The position numbers were made by a program, and so were the translations under genes. Shown here one piece after another: positions 8,562 through 17,893 of a stretch of DNA of 64,000 bases; positions within the stretch are counted from its first letter, which is position 1, and each line of letters begins with the position of its first letter. The notes under the pieces are model-generated. The model had not been told where the DNA came from and ran no database searches. It saw only the letters and a program-made list of their open reading frames with translations. The DNA is from an uncultured Umboniibacter sp. (GTDB taxonomy: Bacteria > Pseudomonadota > Gammaproteobacteria > Pseudomonadales > DSM-25080). Location: contig NZ_CANMGY010000006.1 of assembly GCF_947497555.1 (NCBI RefSeq), forward strand, positions 124,001-188,000, read 5' to 3'.

Positions 8562-9340
8562 TGTGCTGCCTCCGGTGCGATAGCCGGGATTGTCATAAGA
8601 TCAGCAGGAGCCTGCTTCTTAGCAATACGTAGACCTTGGATAATTGCAGAACGGTAAGCGTCGTCCGTTAGAACTTCCCACTGACCTGAATTGCTGTTAA
8701 ATGCGATAGAAGTCTTCTGATCCGAAGACTGAGCCATAAGGGCAACACGACCTATCTGTAGGACGTTCATTTCCTTAGGACCTTGACCGAAGTCAATCAC
8801 TTCTGAGTAGTGATCAATCTTACGACCGTACTCGTTTTCAATTTTGTAAGCTTCCAACACCTGACGGAAACGCTCAGCAATCGTTAAGCGTGGGTCAGTC
8901 ATGTTGTCGCGAAGATCAGCAATACGCTGTTCACGCTCTGACTTACGGAATGGCATATCAAGCGCCACGAAGTTCTCAAGAGCGACCAACATACGATCTG
9001 TAAGTGGCTGCATCTGACGCTGCATTACAGTAACTTGCTGAATCGAGGCTTCGATATTTGCAATGCTAGCTTCTTGACGATCAATAGACTGCTGCATCTG
9101 ACGGTTGAAAAGTTTCAATCCATCGATAGAGTCATTGACCTGCTTATATTCTGAGATAATGCTATCCGCTTGTTCTTGGATAGCGTCGACACGTTGTTGC
9201 GAAGATGCACCATCTTGCGCGACTGCGTTGCCAACTTCGAGGACATTATCAAGTTCGTCTGCTAGTACTGAAGTACCAACAAGCGCACCACCTGATACTG
9301 CTGCGGCTAAAACCGCCACTTTCATACGCTGTTTTTTCAT
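8558..9340 (-). CDS. DUF3450 family periplasmic coiled-coil protein
   Basis: A 260-residue protein with a signal peptide (about 1-27, ending SVLA-DE) and a coiled-coil stretch at about residues 40-105 (repeated Gln/Ile/Glu heptads), followed by a conserved globular part (FGQGPKEMNVLQIGRVALM). DUF3450 proteins open the operon DUF3450-ttpC-exbB-exbD-tonB-TPR in many marine gammaproteobacteria; the function is not known to me. It is the first gene of the operon; its ribosome site is weak (GGA about 10 bases upstream). Confidence 0.88.
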   Translation of the reverse strand: MKKQRMKVAVLAAAVSGGALVGTSVLADELDNVLEVGNAVAQDGASSQQRVDAIQEQADSIISEYKQVNDSIDGLKLFNRQMQQSIDRQEASIANIEASIQQVTVMQRQMQPLTDRMLVALENFVALDMPFRKSEREQRIADLRDNMTDPRLTIAERFRQVLEAYKIENEYGRKIDHYSEVIDFGQGPKEMNVLQIGRVALMAQSSDQKTSIAFNSNSGQWEVLTDDAYRSAIIQGLRIAKKQAPADLMTIPAIAPEAAQ

Positions 9341-9435
9341 TTGAATCCAAACCCCGTGTTGGGAATTTATTGTCGTTTACATATTTAGAATATGATGAAC
9401 AGGCAGTCACCTAGATGACAGCCAGCGTTAGCTGC

Positions 9436-9465
9436 ATTCTACACACAGCATTACGAAAGTAGCAA
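9436..9465 (-). promoter_or_regulatory. Candidate sigma-70 promoter of the TonB operon
   Basis: On the minus strand, TTGCTA (-35) and TAGAAT (-10) are separated by 18 bases, about 95 bases before the DUF3450 start. The rest of the 360-base gap 9341-9700 is AT-rich and holds no ORF, no clear Fur box and no convincing folA terminator that I can see. Confidence 0.4.
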
Positions 9466-9700
9466 CGGCATTTAAAAAATGACGGAGGCTGCTTTCTTAT
9501 TATTCGATCAGTTACTTACCTTTACTAGATTAGCATCGATCCATTTGTTGTGTAGTTCTAATACCTTTAGGTATAAAAAATACTGAAAAGTATGCACACA
9601 TTGTGCCTACTCCCTATGAAAAATCCAACCCCTCAGCATTAAAAATGCGACCAAAGGCTATTTTTTAGTCACCCATACAATATTAACTCAACTTTATGAC

Positions 9701-10210
9701 CTAACGATGACGGTCATACGTTACAAAGCTATATGGGTAAGGGTTAGTTTCGGAAGCTGCAAAATCCTTTCGGCTTACTTCATGCCAATCTTCCATATTT
9801 GGCATGTCAAAACGCGCATCACCAAATACATTTGCTCTCACCTCCGTAAAGTAGATTCTAGACGTCTGAGCCATTGCTTGCGCATAGATCTTAGCGCCAC
9901 CAATGACAACGTACTCATCTACTCCATCTATTTCGGCCTGAGCTGAAGCTACTCGATGAGCAGACTCAAGATCATAGACAACAGTCACCCCTGGGTAGTT
10001 CCATTCGGTGTTGCGGGTGACCACAATATTTTTGCGCCCTGGAAGCGGACGGCCAATTGAATCAAAGGTCGCTCGCCCCATAATAATAGGCTTAGACATT
10101 GTGACTTTACGAAAGTACTTAAGGTCCTCAGGCAAATGCCAAGGCAATTTATTGTCTACCCCTATTACGCCGTTTTGTGCGGCCGCAACCATGAGTGCAC
10201 ATCGCACCAT
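9701..10210 (-). CDS. folA: Dihydrofolate reductase
   Basis: 169 residues, usual length. It reduces dihydrofolate with NADPH, regenerating the cofactor oxidised by ThyA. Visible motifs: MVAAAQNGVIGVDNKLPWHL (N-terminal strand and the substrate loop), PIIMGRATFDSIGRPLPGR (NADPH binding), VIGGAKIYAQAM and the closing YSFVTYDRH. Divergent from thyA with a 173-base shared intergenic region, a pairing that fits coordinated folate/thymidylate metabolism. Confidence 0.95.
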   Translation of the reverse strand: MVRCALMVAAAQNGVIGVDNKLPWHLPEDLKYFRKVTMSKPIIMGRATFDSIGRPLPGRKNIVVTRNTEWNYPGVTVVYDLESAHRVASAQAEIDGVDEYVVIGGAKIYAQAMAQTSRIYFTEVRANVFGDARFDMPNMEDWHEVSRKDFAASETNPYPYSFVTYDRHR

Positions 10211-10383
10211 ATGTATTCCACTCCTCTAAAAGTAGTCAGCGCAACAGCCTTAACGAGCGCATCCAAAGACGCTCGAAGCGCTCAACCTGCTGAATACCAA
10301 CGGAAAGTTCAACAGAGCTTTATCGCTTCTTTTAAGACTGATACCATCAATGAATCATTTACTCATTGCACCGTACAAAACTT

Positions 10384-11235
10384 ATGAAACAATATCTAGA
10401 TTTATGTCAGCGAATTATTGATGAAGGTAGCTGGGTTGCTAACGAGCGAACCGGTAAACGCTGCCTAACGGTAATCAATGCGGACCTTGAATACACCGTA
10501 GGCCCTAATTCATTCCCGCTCGTCACCACGCGCAAAAGCTTTTTTAAAGCCGCTATAGCCGAAATGCTCGGTTACCTGCGAGGCTACGACAACGCCGCCG
10601 ACTTTCGCGCCATTGGCACCAAGACATGGGATGCCAACGCGAATGACAATGAAGCATGGGTTAACAACCCTGCGCGCAAAGGTGAGGACGATTGCGGCTT
10701 TATCTATGGCAAAGTTGCGCGAAATTTCCCCAAGCCTGACGGCGGCTCCGTTGATCTGCTAAAACAAATTATCGATGACCTCCGCGCCGGGAAAGATAAT
10801 CGCGGCGAAATCCTCACCTTCTATCACCCGGGCGCATTGCACCTTGGCTGCCTTCGCCCCTGCATGTATAGCCATCATTTCTCTCTGCTAGGTGGCACGC
10901 TTTATTTGAACAGCACCCAGCGAAGCTGTGACGTCCCGCTAGGGCTCAACTTCAATATGGTTCAGGTCTATGTTCTATTGGCGTTAGTGGCGCAGATTAC
11001 CGGACACAAGCCTGGCAAGGCGTTCCACAAAATTGTTAACGCGCATATTTATGAAGATCAATTAGCGCTTATGCGCGACGTGCAGTTAAAGCGCGAGCCT
11101 TTAAGCTCCCCAACGCTTCATATCAATCCTAAGATAAAAACGCTAGAGGACATTGAAACGTGGGTAACCGTTGATGACTTTACGCTTGAGGGCTACGAAT
11201 TCCACCCTCCTATTGCCTACCCTTTCTCGGTATAA
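10384..11235 (+). CDS. thyA: Thymidylate synthase, long Vibrio-type form
   Basis: Methylates dUMP to dTMP with methylene-tetrahydrofolate. 283 residues from ATG 10384 ([11 protein letters not shown]); an in-frame ATG at 10366 would add six residues but is not conserved. Catalytic cysteine C160 is in [10 protein letters not shown], and the nucleotide-binding [15 protein letters not shown] and NAHIYEDQL motifs are intact. The sequence resembles the longer Vibrio/Shewanella subtype rather than the 264-residue E. coli enzyme (DNRGEIL where E. coli has the double arginine). No Shine-Dalgarno is apparent before the start. Confidence 0.95.
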   Translation: MKQYLDLCQRIIDEGSWVANERTGKRCLTVINADLEYTVGPNSFPLVTTRKSFFKAAIAEMLGYLRGYDNAADFRAIGTKTWDANANDNEAWVNNPARKGEDDCGFIYGKVARNFPKPDGGSVDLLKQIIDDLRAGKDNRGEILTFYHPGALHLGCLRPCMYSHHFSLLGGTLYLNSTQRSCDVPLGLNFNMVQVYVLLALVAQITGHKPGKAFHKIVNAHIYEDQLALMRDVQLKREPLSSPTLHINPKIKTLEDIETWVTVDDFTLEGYEFHPPIAYPFSV

Positions 11236-11240
11236 CAGTA

Positions 11241-11266
11241 AGGGGTGTTAGGACGCTAACACCCCT
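11241..11266. terminator. Strong hairpin between converging thyA and lgt
   Basis: AGGGGTGTTAG / CTAACACCCCT, an 11-bp perfect stem with a 4-base loop, lies 5 bases after the thyA stop and 6 bases before the lgt stop. There is little T-run on either side, so termination efficiency is uncertain. Confidence 0.6.
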
Positions 11267-11272
11267 TCGGCA

Positions 11273-12064
11273 CTACTTACGCGATTGCCGTGCCGCCATA
11301 ATTAACAACATGACGCCGCCCAAAATCATCGGCACACAAAGCTCTTGTCCTCGGGTAAGCCCTCCTAGTATTACCGAGCTAATACCTTCGTCCGGTTCCC
11401 GGAAGTACTCCACAATGAAGCGAAATACTCCATAACCCAACAGGAAGATGCCCGACGCGGTATAACGAGGTCGTGGCTTTAGCGTCGCTAAGAACAGAAT
11501 AATGAACAGCACCAACCCCTCAAGAACGGCTTCGAAAAGCTGCGAAGGATAGCGATAAAGCTGAGCAGGGTCGGCGGGAAAAACCATTCCATAGGCGAAA
11601 TCAGCAGGCGCCTCACGCCCCCATAGCTCTTGGCCAATAAAGTTACCCAGGCGACCTAAGCCCAACCCAATGGGCGCCAGCGGAGCGACAAAATCAATGA
11701 CATCGAAGAACGGCTTATTAATGCGCTTGGCGTAAATCATGATGGCAACAATCACACCCAGTAAACCACCATGGAAGGACATTCCGCCCTCCCAAATACG
11801 CAATGCCCATAGCGGATCAGAGAGAAAATAGTCGAAACCATAAAAGAGCACATAGCCAAGTCGACCGCCGGCAATCACACCCAGTGCACCATAACTAATT
11901 AAGTCTTCAACCTGATTACGCTGCAGCGGACTGTCTATACGATTAGCTCGAACCCAAGCTAAGCCAAAGGCAAAGGCCAGCCCAAATAGATACATCAGCC
12001 CATACCAATGAACCTCTAACGGCCCAAGACTAAACGCAACGGGATTAAAATCTGGATAAGTCAT
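11273..12064 (-). CDS. lgt: Prolipoprotein diacylglyceryl transferase
   Basis: Inner-membrane enzyme that adds diacylglycerol to the lipobox cysteine of prolipoproteins. 263 residues, about seven membrane helices, with the signature GLGLGRLGNFIGQELWGR and the GGRLGYVLFY motif. Last gene of the rppH-ptsP-tauE-lgt run; its start codon directly abuts the stop of the tauE-like gene. In this window the lipobox-bearing iron-binding protein (fbpA) would be a substrate. Confidence 0.95.
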   Translation of the reverse strand: MTYPDFNPVAFSLGPLEVHWYGLMYLFGLAFAFGLAWVRANRIDSPLQRNQVEDLISYGALGVIAGGRLGYVLFYGFDYFLSDPLWALRIWEGGMSFHGGLLGVIVAIMIYAKRINKPFFDVIDFVAPLAPIGLGLGRLGNFIGQELWGREAPADFAYGMVFPADPAQLYRYPSQLFEAVLEGLVLFIILFLATLKPRPRYTASGIFLLGYGVFRFIVEYFREPDEGISSVILGGLTRGQELCVPMILGGVMLLIMAARQSRK

Positions 12065-12868
12065 TCAAACAACTCCTAGCAGAGCGGCAACTACAAATAC
12101 CAAGTAGGCCGCGAAGCTCTTTTTTAATTTAGCAGGGTTAAAGCGGTGGGCTAGTGCCACGCCTAAAGGCACCGTTAAGCTGCTAGTCAGCAACATACCG
12201 AGCACCGCGGGTAAATAGATAAAGCCGAGCGAATAACTCAAATTGGCAACTTCGCCGTAGCCAAAATAGGCATAACTCAACGTACCACTCAAGGCAATCG
12301 GGACGCCACACGCAGCCGCTGTACCTACGGCTTCGTGCGCAGTAAAACCGCGGTAGTTCAGCCACGGAACCATGAGTGCACCGCCACCAATACCAAACAA
12401 TGATGATAACCAGCCAAAACCGAAGGTGGATGATGCGCCACCAAGCGAAAAGCCCGAAATGTCTTTCGCCGCGTGACGTTGTGGGGACCAATTGGATGCC
12501 ATCTGCGCCGCAACGAATAACAGGAAGGCGGCGAATAACAAAATCAACCAGCGACTATTGAGCTCAGACGCAGCGAATGAACCAATCATTACGCCAACAA
12601 CAAGCGACGGAGCAGCCCATTTGACGACTCGCCAATTTACCGCGTTGCGCTTTGAATGCTGTCTGGCCGAGCTCACACTGTTAAAGCAAATTAACGCAAA
12701 GGAAGTCCCTACTGCGACCTGCATCACCACCGAGGCGTCAACGCCCAACCCCAAGAGGACAAAAACCAGTGCCGGCACCATTACGGTGCCGCCGCCAACG
12801 CCAAAGAGCCCGGAAACGAAACCAGCGAAGGCTCCCAAAACCAAGAAAATTAACCACTCTATCGTCAT
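12065..12868 (-). CDS. TauE/SafE family membrane permease (sulfite exporter family)
   Basis: 267 residues with about eight hydrophobic helices and the glycine-rich repeated motif of the family, seen twice: FVSGLFGVGGGTVMVPALVF near residue 16 and LSSLFGIGGGALMVPWL in the second half. Members move sulfite, sulfoacetate or other organic anions; the substrate cannot be read from the sequence. It lies between ptsP and lgt, four bases after the ptsP stop, an arrangement conserved in pseudomonads. Confidence 0.88.
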   Translation of the reverse strand: MTIEWLIFLVLGAFAGFVSGLFGVGGGTVMVPALVFVLLGLGVDASVVMQVAVGTSFALICFNSVSSARQHSKRNAVNWRVVKWAAPSLVVGVMIGSFAASELNSRWLILLFAAFLLFVAAQMASNWSPQRHAAKDISGFSLGGASSTFGFGWLSSLFGIGGGALMVPWLNYRGFTAHEAVGTAAACGVPIALSGTLSYAYFGYGEVANLSYSLGFIYLPAVLGMLLTSSLTVPLGVALAHRFNPAKLKKSFAAYLVFVVAALLGVV

Positions 12869-12872
12869 AGGA

Positions 12873-15143
12873 TCAGTCGGTAACTCGACTTAACAGCAGC
12901 GGATCAACCCCACGCTTGATAAGCTCCGCCGATACAAACGCCCTTAACTCCGTTGCCCGGTCAAAGTCTGCCGTCAATGCAAGCATTTCTTCCATATCCG
13001 AAAACGGCAGCTGCCGTATTACTGCTTTAACCCGAGGCAAGGCATAACTATTCAATGAAAGATAGCGATAGCCCATCGCGAAAAGCAGCACCGCCGCACC
13101 CGGATCACTGGCTAATTCGCCACAAAGACTAACTGGTTTACCCTCTTTTGCAGCGGCCGTGGCAACATGCTGGAGCGCATTTAGCACGGCAGGGTGATAA
13201 CTTTCATACACATCAGAGACACGCTCGTTGTTTCGATCAACGGCTAATAGGTATTGAATTAAGTCATTCGAGCCAACCGAAAGAAACGCCGCCCGCTTAG
13301 CCAGACGATCGGCCAAGTAAACGGCCGCCGGGACTTCAATCATCACGCCAATATCTGGCAATTTAATATCATAGCCATCGGCCATCATCTCTTCGTGGGC
13401 ACGGATGATAAGTTGTTCAGCGCGATCAAACTCCTGCATTGAGGCGATCATCGGCAGCATAATTTTAAGATTATCTAAGCCTTCACTGGCAGACATCATA
13501 GCGCGAACCTGCCCCAGGAAAATCTCGGGGTGATCCAAAGAGATACGAATACCTCGCCAGCCTAGGAATGGATTATCCTCCTCAATAGGAAAGTAATTCA
13601 GTGGCTTATCACCGCCAACGTCTAGGGTGCGCATAGTAACGGGCTGAGGAGCAAAGGCGATGAGTTGCTGTCGGTAGATGCGGCTCTGCTCTCGCTCGCT
13701 CGGAAAACGTTCTTTGAGAATAAAGGGAATTTCAGTTCGATAGAGACCCGCCCCTTCTGCGCCCACTTCCTTGGCCTGAATGGCATCGGTCGCAAGACCG
13801 GTATTTGCCATGAGAATAAGTCGCTTACCATCCGGCGTTCGTGCAGGAAGGTTCTTAAGCGCTCGCAGCTCCTTAGTGAGCTGAGCCGCCTGTGCCGCCA
13901 CTTCGCTATAGTGCGCTCGAATTTGCGGCTTCGCATTGAGAATGACATGACCGCGATAACCGTCAACAATGAGCTCTTGACCGTCGAGATCTTTGAGTTG
14001 AAGTTCCTCGCACCCCATCACTGTGGGGATGCCCATAGCACGAGCAAGGATGGCTACGTGAGAGTTACTTGAGCCCTTAAGCGAGACCAGCCCGGCAATA
14101 CGCTTATGATCAATTTGGCCCAAGTGCGTAGCCACCAAACTCCGGGCTACCAGAACGCAGCGCTCGGGAAGGTCTTTACGTTCGCTCACTGACGGAGCCA
14201 GATGTGCTAACAGGCGCATACCCAGATCTCTGACGTCCGCGGAGCGCTCGCGCAGGTACTCATCATCCATATTGGTGAATACGCGGACATGCCCCTCGAA
14301 AACTCGAGCGGTGGCATACTCTGCGGCATCGCCCGTTTCAATTCTGCGGACAATCTCACCACCGATAGCCTGGTCATCCAGCATGCGCGCATAGACGTCG
14401 AATAACGCGACTTCCTCGCGGTTCAATTCCTCTTCGAGCGATACGGCTAGTTTATCTAATTCGGCCCTTAGCTGGGTCAATGCATTATGAAACGCTGCAA
14501 GTTCAGCATCATGATCAACGACTTTGCGTTTGGGTACGGAGCGAAAATCCTTTTGGGACGACAATACGACCGCATGCCCCACGCCAATACCGGAGGCACT
14601 CGCCAAACCCTTATAACTCTTTTCCTTACTCGGATCGCCGACCCTTTGCAGATCTTCGTTCTCCACCACCTCGGCATAGGCCAAGACACCTGCTAGCTGA
14701 GCCGATGCCGTGATAATGATCGATTCATCTTCTTCATCAAAGGCCTTGCGAGAACGATGCTGCACCACGATAACGCCCAACACCTTACCCGCATGCATAA
14801 TTGGTGCACCGAGAAAGGCATCGAAGGACTCTTCACCTAAGGCTTTAACGAAATGGTAGCGAGGATGGTTAGCAGCATTGCTTAAGTTGATGGGTTCTTC
14901 GCGCTCAGCAACCCATCCGACGAGACCTTGATTGGAGTCCAGCACCAACTTCTTCTCGAGCTCCCTAGACAGACCTTCGGTGGCCATCAGCGTGATTTGC
15001 TGAGAGTCACCATTGCGTAACCAGATTGAACAGGCATCAGTCTCAACCGCTGAGCGCACGCCCTCAACAATCGTGCGAAGCGCTTCATCGAGCGTCTCGG
15101 CATTGTTAACCTGTTGAACAAGTTTTCGCAGGGCCTGCAACAT
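12873..15143 (-). CDS. ptsP: PTS-nitrogen enzyme I, phosphoenolpyruvate phosphotransferase with GAF domain
   Basis: 756 residues, the usual length of PtsP. An N-terminal GAF sensor (about 1-160), the PEP-utiliser N domain, the phosphorylatable histidine H362 in GSSNSHVAILARAMGIP, and a C-terminal PEP-binding barrel with DVGGDKPLNYFPIEEDNPFLGW, SVGSNDLIQYLLAVDRNNE and LCGELASDP. It feeds phosphate from PEP to NPr and EIIANtr, a signalling chain linked to nitrogen and potassium status rather than sugar uptake. The partner genes are not in this window. It follows rppH by four bases, as in many gammaproteobacteria. Confidence 0.96.
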   Translation of the reverse strand: MLQALRKLVQQVNNAETLDEALRTIVEGVRSAVETDACSIWLRNGDSQQITLMATEGLSRELEKKLVLDSNQGLVGWVAEREEPINLSNAANHPRYHFVKALGEESFDAFLGAPIMHAGKVLGVIVVQHRSRKAFDEEDESIIITASAQLAGVLAYAEVVENEDLQRVGDPSKEKSYKGLASASGIGVGHAVVLSSQKDFRSVPKRKVVDHDAELAAFHNALTQLRAELDKLAVSLEEELNREEVALFDVYARMLDDQAIGGEIVRRIETGDAAEYATARVFEGHVRVFTNMDDEYLRERSADVRDLGMRLLAHLAPSVSERKDLPERCVLVARSLVATHLGQIDHKRIAGLVSLKGSSNSHVAILARAMGIPTVMGCEELQLKDLDGQELIVDGYRGHVILNAKPQIRAHYSEVAAQAAQLTKELRALKNLPARTPDGKRLILMANTGLATDAIQAKEVGAEGAGLYRTEIPFILKERFPSEREQSRIYRQQLIAFAPQPVTMRTLDVGGDKPLNYFPIEEDNPFLGWRGIRISLDHPEIFLGQVRAMMSASEGLDNLKIMLPMIASMQEFDRAEQLIIRAHEEMMADGYDIKLPDIGVMIEVPAAVYLADRLAKRAAFLSVGSNDLIQYLLAVDRNNERVSDVYESYHPAVLNALQHVATAAAKEGKPVSLCGELASDPGAAVLLFAMGYRYLSLNSYALPRVKAVIRQLPFSDMEEMLALTADFDRATELRAFVSAELIKRGVDPLLLSRVTD

Positions 15144-15147
15144 GGGG

Positions 15148-15636
15148 CTAATCCTTGCTTAGTGAGCGATGCAGTAAGGGCAGTAATTCATCCATGGCGC
15201 GACGGTATACTTCGCGCTTAAAATTCACCACCATGCGTAACGGATACCAATAACTCACCCATCGCCATGAATCGAATTCAGGCTTTCCGTAGGCATTCAA
15301 ATCGATGGCCGATTCTGGCGCCGTTAGACGTAGCAGAAACCATTTTTGTTTTTGACCAATACACAGCGGTTTTTGACCGTGACGAATAAGTCTATGGGGC
15401 AGACGATATCGGAGCCAACCACGGGTCTCTCCAATAATATCAACGTCTTCCTCACGTAAACCAACTTCTTCGTAGAGCTCTCGATAAAGCGCTTCGCGCG
15501 GCGATTCGTCGCCATCAATCCCACCCTGTGGGAACTGCCAAGATGTTTGCCCTGCTCGTTGAGCCCATAATACTTGACCGCTGCCATTGGTGATTATGAT
15601 CCCGACATTTGGGCGGAACCCATCCGAGTCTATCAC
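15148..15636 (-). CDS. rppH: RNA pyrophosphohydrolase (Nudix)
   Basis: 162 residues. Removes pyrophosphate from 5'-triphosphate mRNA ends and so starts RNase E-dependent decay. The Nudix box [20 protein letters not shown] is complete, preceded by WQFPQ and followed by the RppH-type WLRYRLP and QKWFLLRL segments. First gene of the leftward operon with ptsP; divergent from the HAD phosphatase gene. The 147-base region between them carries a 9-base direct repeat (TTGCTAGTG at 15691 and 15707). Confidence 0.95.
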   Translation of the reverse strand: MIDSDGFRPNVGIIITNGSGQVLWAQRAGQTSWQFPQGGIDGDESPREALYRELYEEVGLREEDVDIIGETRGWLRYRLPHRLIRHGQKPLCIGQKQKWFLLRLTAPESAIDLNAYGKPEFDSWRWVSYWYPLRMVVNFKREVYRRAMDELLPLLHRSLSKD

Positions 15637-15783
15637 CTGACACCTCTAAATTTTTTCAATTACCACCATTGTTACTTTTTTCGCTATTTTTTGCTAGTGA
15701 TACTTGTTGCTAGTGGTTAAGCTAGAGCCCTCGCAGAGCACTAAACCTCTGAGATATACGCGTTGAATTGAAGGATCTAAACT

Positions 15784-16437
15784 ATGGCACTCGCACTTTT
15801 CGATTTGGACAATACATTAATTGTTGGTGATTCCGATCACTACTGGGGTGAGTTTCTGATTGAAAAAGGCTTAGTTTCAGAAGCCGAGCATCGGGAAAAG
15901 AATGATCAATACTATCGCGACTACTTGGACTCCAGCCTTGATATCAATGATTATCTGCATTTTGCCATGGGCCACTTTCACGGCAAATCGCTGAGTGAAG
16001 TCCAGCCGCTTCTGGACGAATATGTTGCCAACGTCATTCCCACTATCGCACCGAATAGCCGCGAGTTAATCGAGGCGCACGAAAGTGCTGGCGACACCTT
16101 AGTGATCGTTACCGCCACCAATCAAATCTTGGCGCAAGGCGTGGCGAAAGCATTAGGGGTTGAACATCTTATTGCCACTGACGTGCGTATCGAAGATGGC
16201 ATTATTGTGGGGGGCTTAGCGGGCGAGGCAAACTTTCGCGATGGTAAAATCATCAACATGAAGCAGTGGATTAAACAGCACGGCGGTACCTTGTCGGACG
16301 CTTACTTCTACAGCGACTCCCACAATGATATTCCCCTACTCGAAGCGGTTAGATGGCCGATTGCGGTGGACCCGGATGAGCAACTTACCCATTGGGCGCT
16401 GCTCAACGATCACCCTATTATCAGCTTGAGAGACTAG
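15784..16437 (+). CDS. HAD-superfamily IB phosphatase (SerB-like)
   Basis: 217 residues. The nucleophile motif FDLDNTLIVGDSD is at residues 6-18, motif II at VIVTATN and motif IV at FYSDSHNDIPLLEAV, so the catalytic residues are intact. Family IB members hydrolyse phosphoserine and other small phosphates; the substrate here is unknown. A homologue sits beside rppH-ptsP in Pseudomonas, so the neighbourhood is conserved, but the function is not established from it. Confidence 0.88.
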   Translation: MALALFDLDNTLIVGDSDHYWGEFLIEKGLVSEAEHREKNDQYYRDYLDSSLDINDYLHFAMGHFHGKSLSEVQPLLDEYVANVIPTIAPNSRELIEAHESAGDTLVIVTATNQILAQGVAKALGVEHLIATDVRIEDGIIVGGLAGEANFRDGKIINMKQWIKQHGGTLSDAYFYSDSHNDIPLLEAVRWPIAVDPDEQLTHWALLNDHPIISLRD

Positions 16438-16472
16438 CCCGGCTGAACTGCCTGAGCACAGCACAGAACAGT

Positions 16473-16493
16473 GGGCCGATAGCTCAGTTGGCG
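16473..16493 (+). other. Isolated tRNA 5'-half-like segment
   Basis: GGGCCGATAGCTCAGTTGGC reads like the acceptor 5' strand and D-arm of a tRNA (TAGCTCAGTTGG is the common D-arm string). No anticodon stem, T-arm or 3' acceptor partner follows. It lies inside a 9-bp inverted repeat AACAGTGGG (16468) / CCCACTGTT (16529). Probably a degenerate remnant or coincidence, not a functional tRNA. Confidence 0.35.
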
Positions 16494-16566
16494 TAAAGCT
16501 TGAGAAACTAACCCTAATCTGCGGCTTACCCACTGTTAGCAACAACTCACTAACTTAGTGCATGAC

Positions 16567-16600
16567 TGCGCCGACGTAACTAAATCGCTTCGTCGGCGCA
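16567..16600 (-). terminator. Hairpin after rlmI
   Basis: TGCGCCGACG / CGTCGGCGCA, a 10-bp GC-rich stem with a 14-base loop, located 13 bases beyond the rlmI stop on the minus strand. It lacks a T-run, so it may be a weak terminator or an mRNA 3'-stabilising stem. Confidence 0.4.
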
Positions 16601-16612
16601 ACGAATCAGCGG

Positions 16613-17818
16613 TTACGACAGCTCGCGAACTACTCGGCAGAAAATTGCTTTGAGATAATCCGTTTCTGGAATTGCCGGATGAACTGGGTGGTCGAAGCCC
16701 TGACGGCCATCGTAGAAAATCTGCGCCTGACGATCAACATGACGGCTCGCTACGCGAACCACTTCACCTAAACGCTCACGTCCAAGGTGCATTGAACACG
16801 ATGCTGACACTAATGTGCCTTCACTCCCCATGAGACGAATTGCGAGTTGATTCAGACGATGATAGGCCTGCTCGCCCTGCTTTAAGTCTTTGCGGCGTTT
16901 AATCAGCGCTGGAGGATCAACAATCACGACATCAAAGTGCTCACCCTGATCCACTAACTGCTTCATTACTTCAAAGGCATTACCCGTCATTGCGGTAACT
17001 TTATCCGCTACGCCATTGCGCTCTGCGTTAGCGAGAACTTCCTCACAGGCGAACGCCGAGGCATCAACACACACTACTTCGCTGGCGCCATGCTTTGCCG
17101 CTTGAACACCCCAACCGCCTACGTAACTGAAGACATCCAGAACGCGCTTGCCGTTAACCATACCATTTAGGCGAGCTCGGTTTTCGCGATGATCGAAGAA
17201 CCAGCCAGTCTTTTGTCCATCGATAATTGGCACTCGGAACTGGGTATCATTCTCGACAAGAAGCACTTCCTCAGGTAACTCCCCGGAAATAACTTCCACG
17301 TTAGCCTCAAGCCCCTCATCGGCGCGGGCAATGGAGTCGTTGCGGTAAACAATAGCCTTCGGTTCGAACACTTCATTAATCACGTTTACAACGGTTGGAC
17401 CGAACTGATCCATAAACACTGAATTCAGCTGTATTGAGAAGACGTCATTGAAACGATCAATGACTAGCCCTGGCAGCCAATCAGCATCACCATGAACCAA
17501 ACGATAGTAGGGCTGAGAATAGGTCATCTCTCGGAGGCTTAACGCCTGACGAATGCGCTTCTTCAAATCGCCTTTGGTAAATTCCGTGGTTTTGGTTCTA
17601 CTTAAAAAGCGCCCGCAGATGAGATTATTCGGACTCATCACGGCCAAGCCTAAACGTTTGTCATCATGAGCTTTGACCAACACTTGCTCGCCCAAACTAA
17701 AGGTTTTAAGCGAAGAGCGCTGTTTGTCTACTTCATTCGAATAGAGCCACAGGTGACCACCGCGAATGCGCTTCTCTGCACCGCGTTTGAGGAAGAGCGT
17801 ATTTAGGCTGTCTGACAT
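16613..17818 (-). CDS. rlmI: 23S rRNA m5C methyltransferase RlmI
   Basis: 401 residues: an N-terminal PUA domain (GAEKRIRGGHLWLYSNEVD) and a Rossmann SAM methyltransferase (VLDVFSYVGGWGVQAAKHGA, then FDVVIVDPPALIKRRKDL) with the cysteine motif SASCSMHLG. RlmI methylates C1962 (E. coli numbering) of 23S rRNA. Single gene on the minus strand between two hairpins, not clearly co-transcribed with gcvH. Confidence 0.92.
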   Translation of the reverse strand: MSDSLNTLFLKRGAEKRIRGGHLWLYSNEVDKQRSSLKTFSLGEQVLVKAHDDKRLGLAVMSPNNLICGRFLSRTKTTEFTKGDLKKRIRQALSLREMTYSQPYYRLVHGDADWLPGLVIDRFNDVFSIQLNSVFMDQFGPTVVNVINEVFEPKAIVYRNDSIARADEGLEANVEVISGELPEEVLLVENDTQFRVPIIDGQKTGWFFDHRENRARLNGMVNGKRVLDVFSYVGGWGVQAAKHGASEVVCVDASAFACEEVLANAERNGVADKVTAMTGNAFEVMKQLVDQGEHFDVVIVDPPALIKRRKDLKQGEQAYHRLNQLAIRLMGSEGTLVSASCSMHLGRERLGEVVRVASRHVDRQAQIFYDGRQGFDHPVHPAIPETDYLKAIFCRVVRELS

Positions 17819-17848
17819 GATGAAAAATACTCCTGGGTATACAACTGA

Positions 17849-17872
17849 AAAAGCAGGCCGTAGCCTGCTTTT
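17849..17872 (-). terminator. Intrinsic terminator of gcvH
   Basis: Minus strand: AAAAGCAGGC / GCCTGCTTTT stem with a 4-base loop and a T5 run, 21 bases after the gcvH stop and before rlmI. Confidence 0.75.
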
Positions 17873-17893
17873 GAGCGAACAGACGTTTATGAA

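Noticed and set aside
16473-16545. A functional tRNA gene
   Set aside because: Only an acceptor/D-arm-like string is present; no anticodon stem, T-arm or matching 3' acceptor strand.
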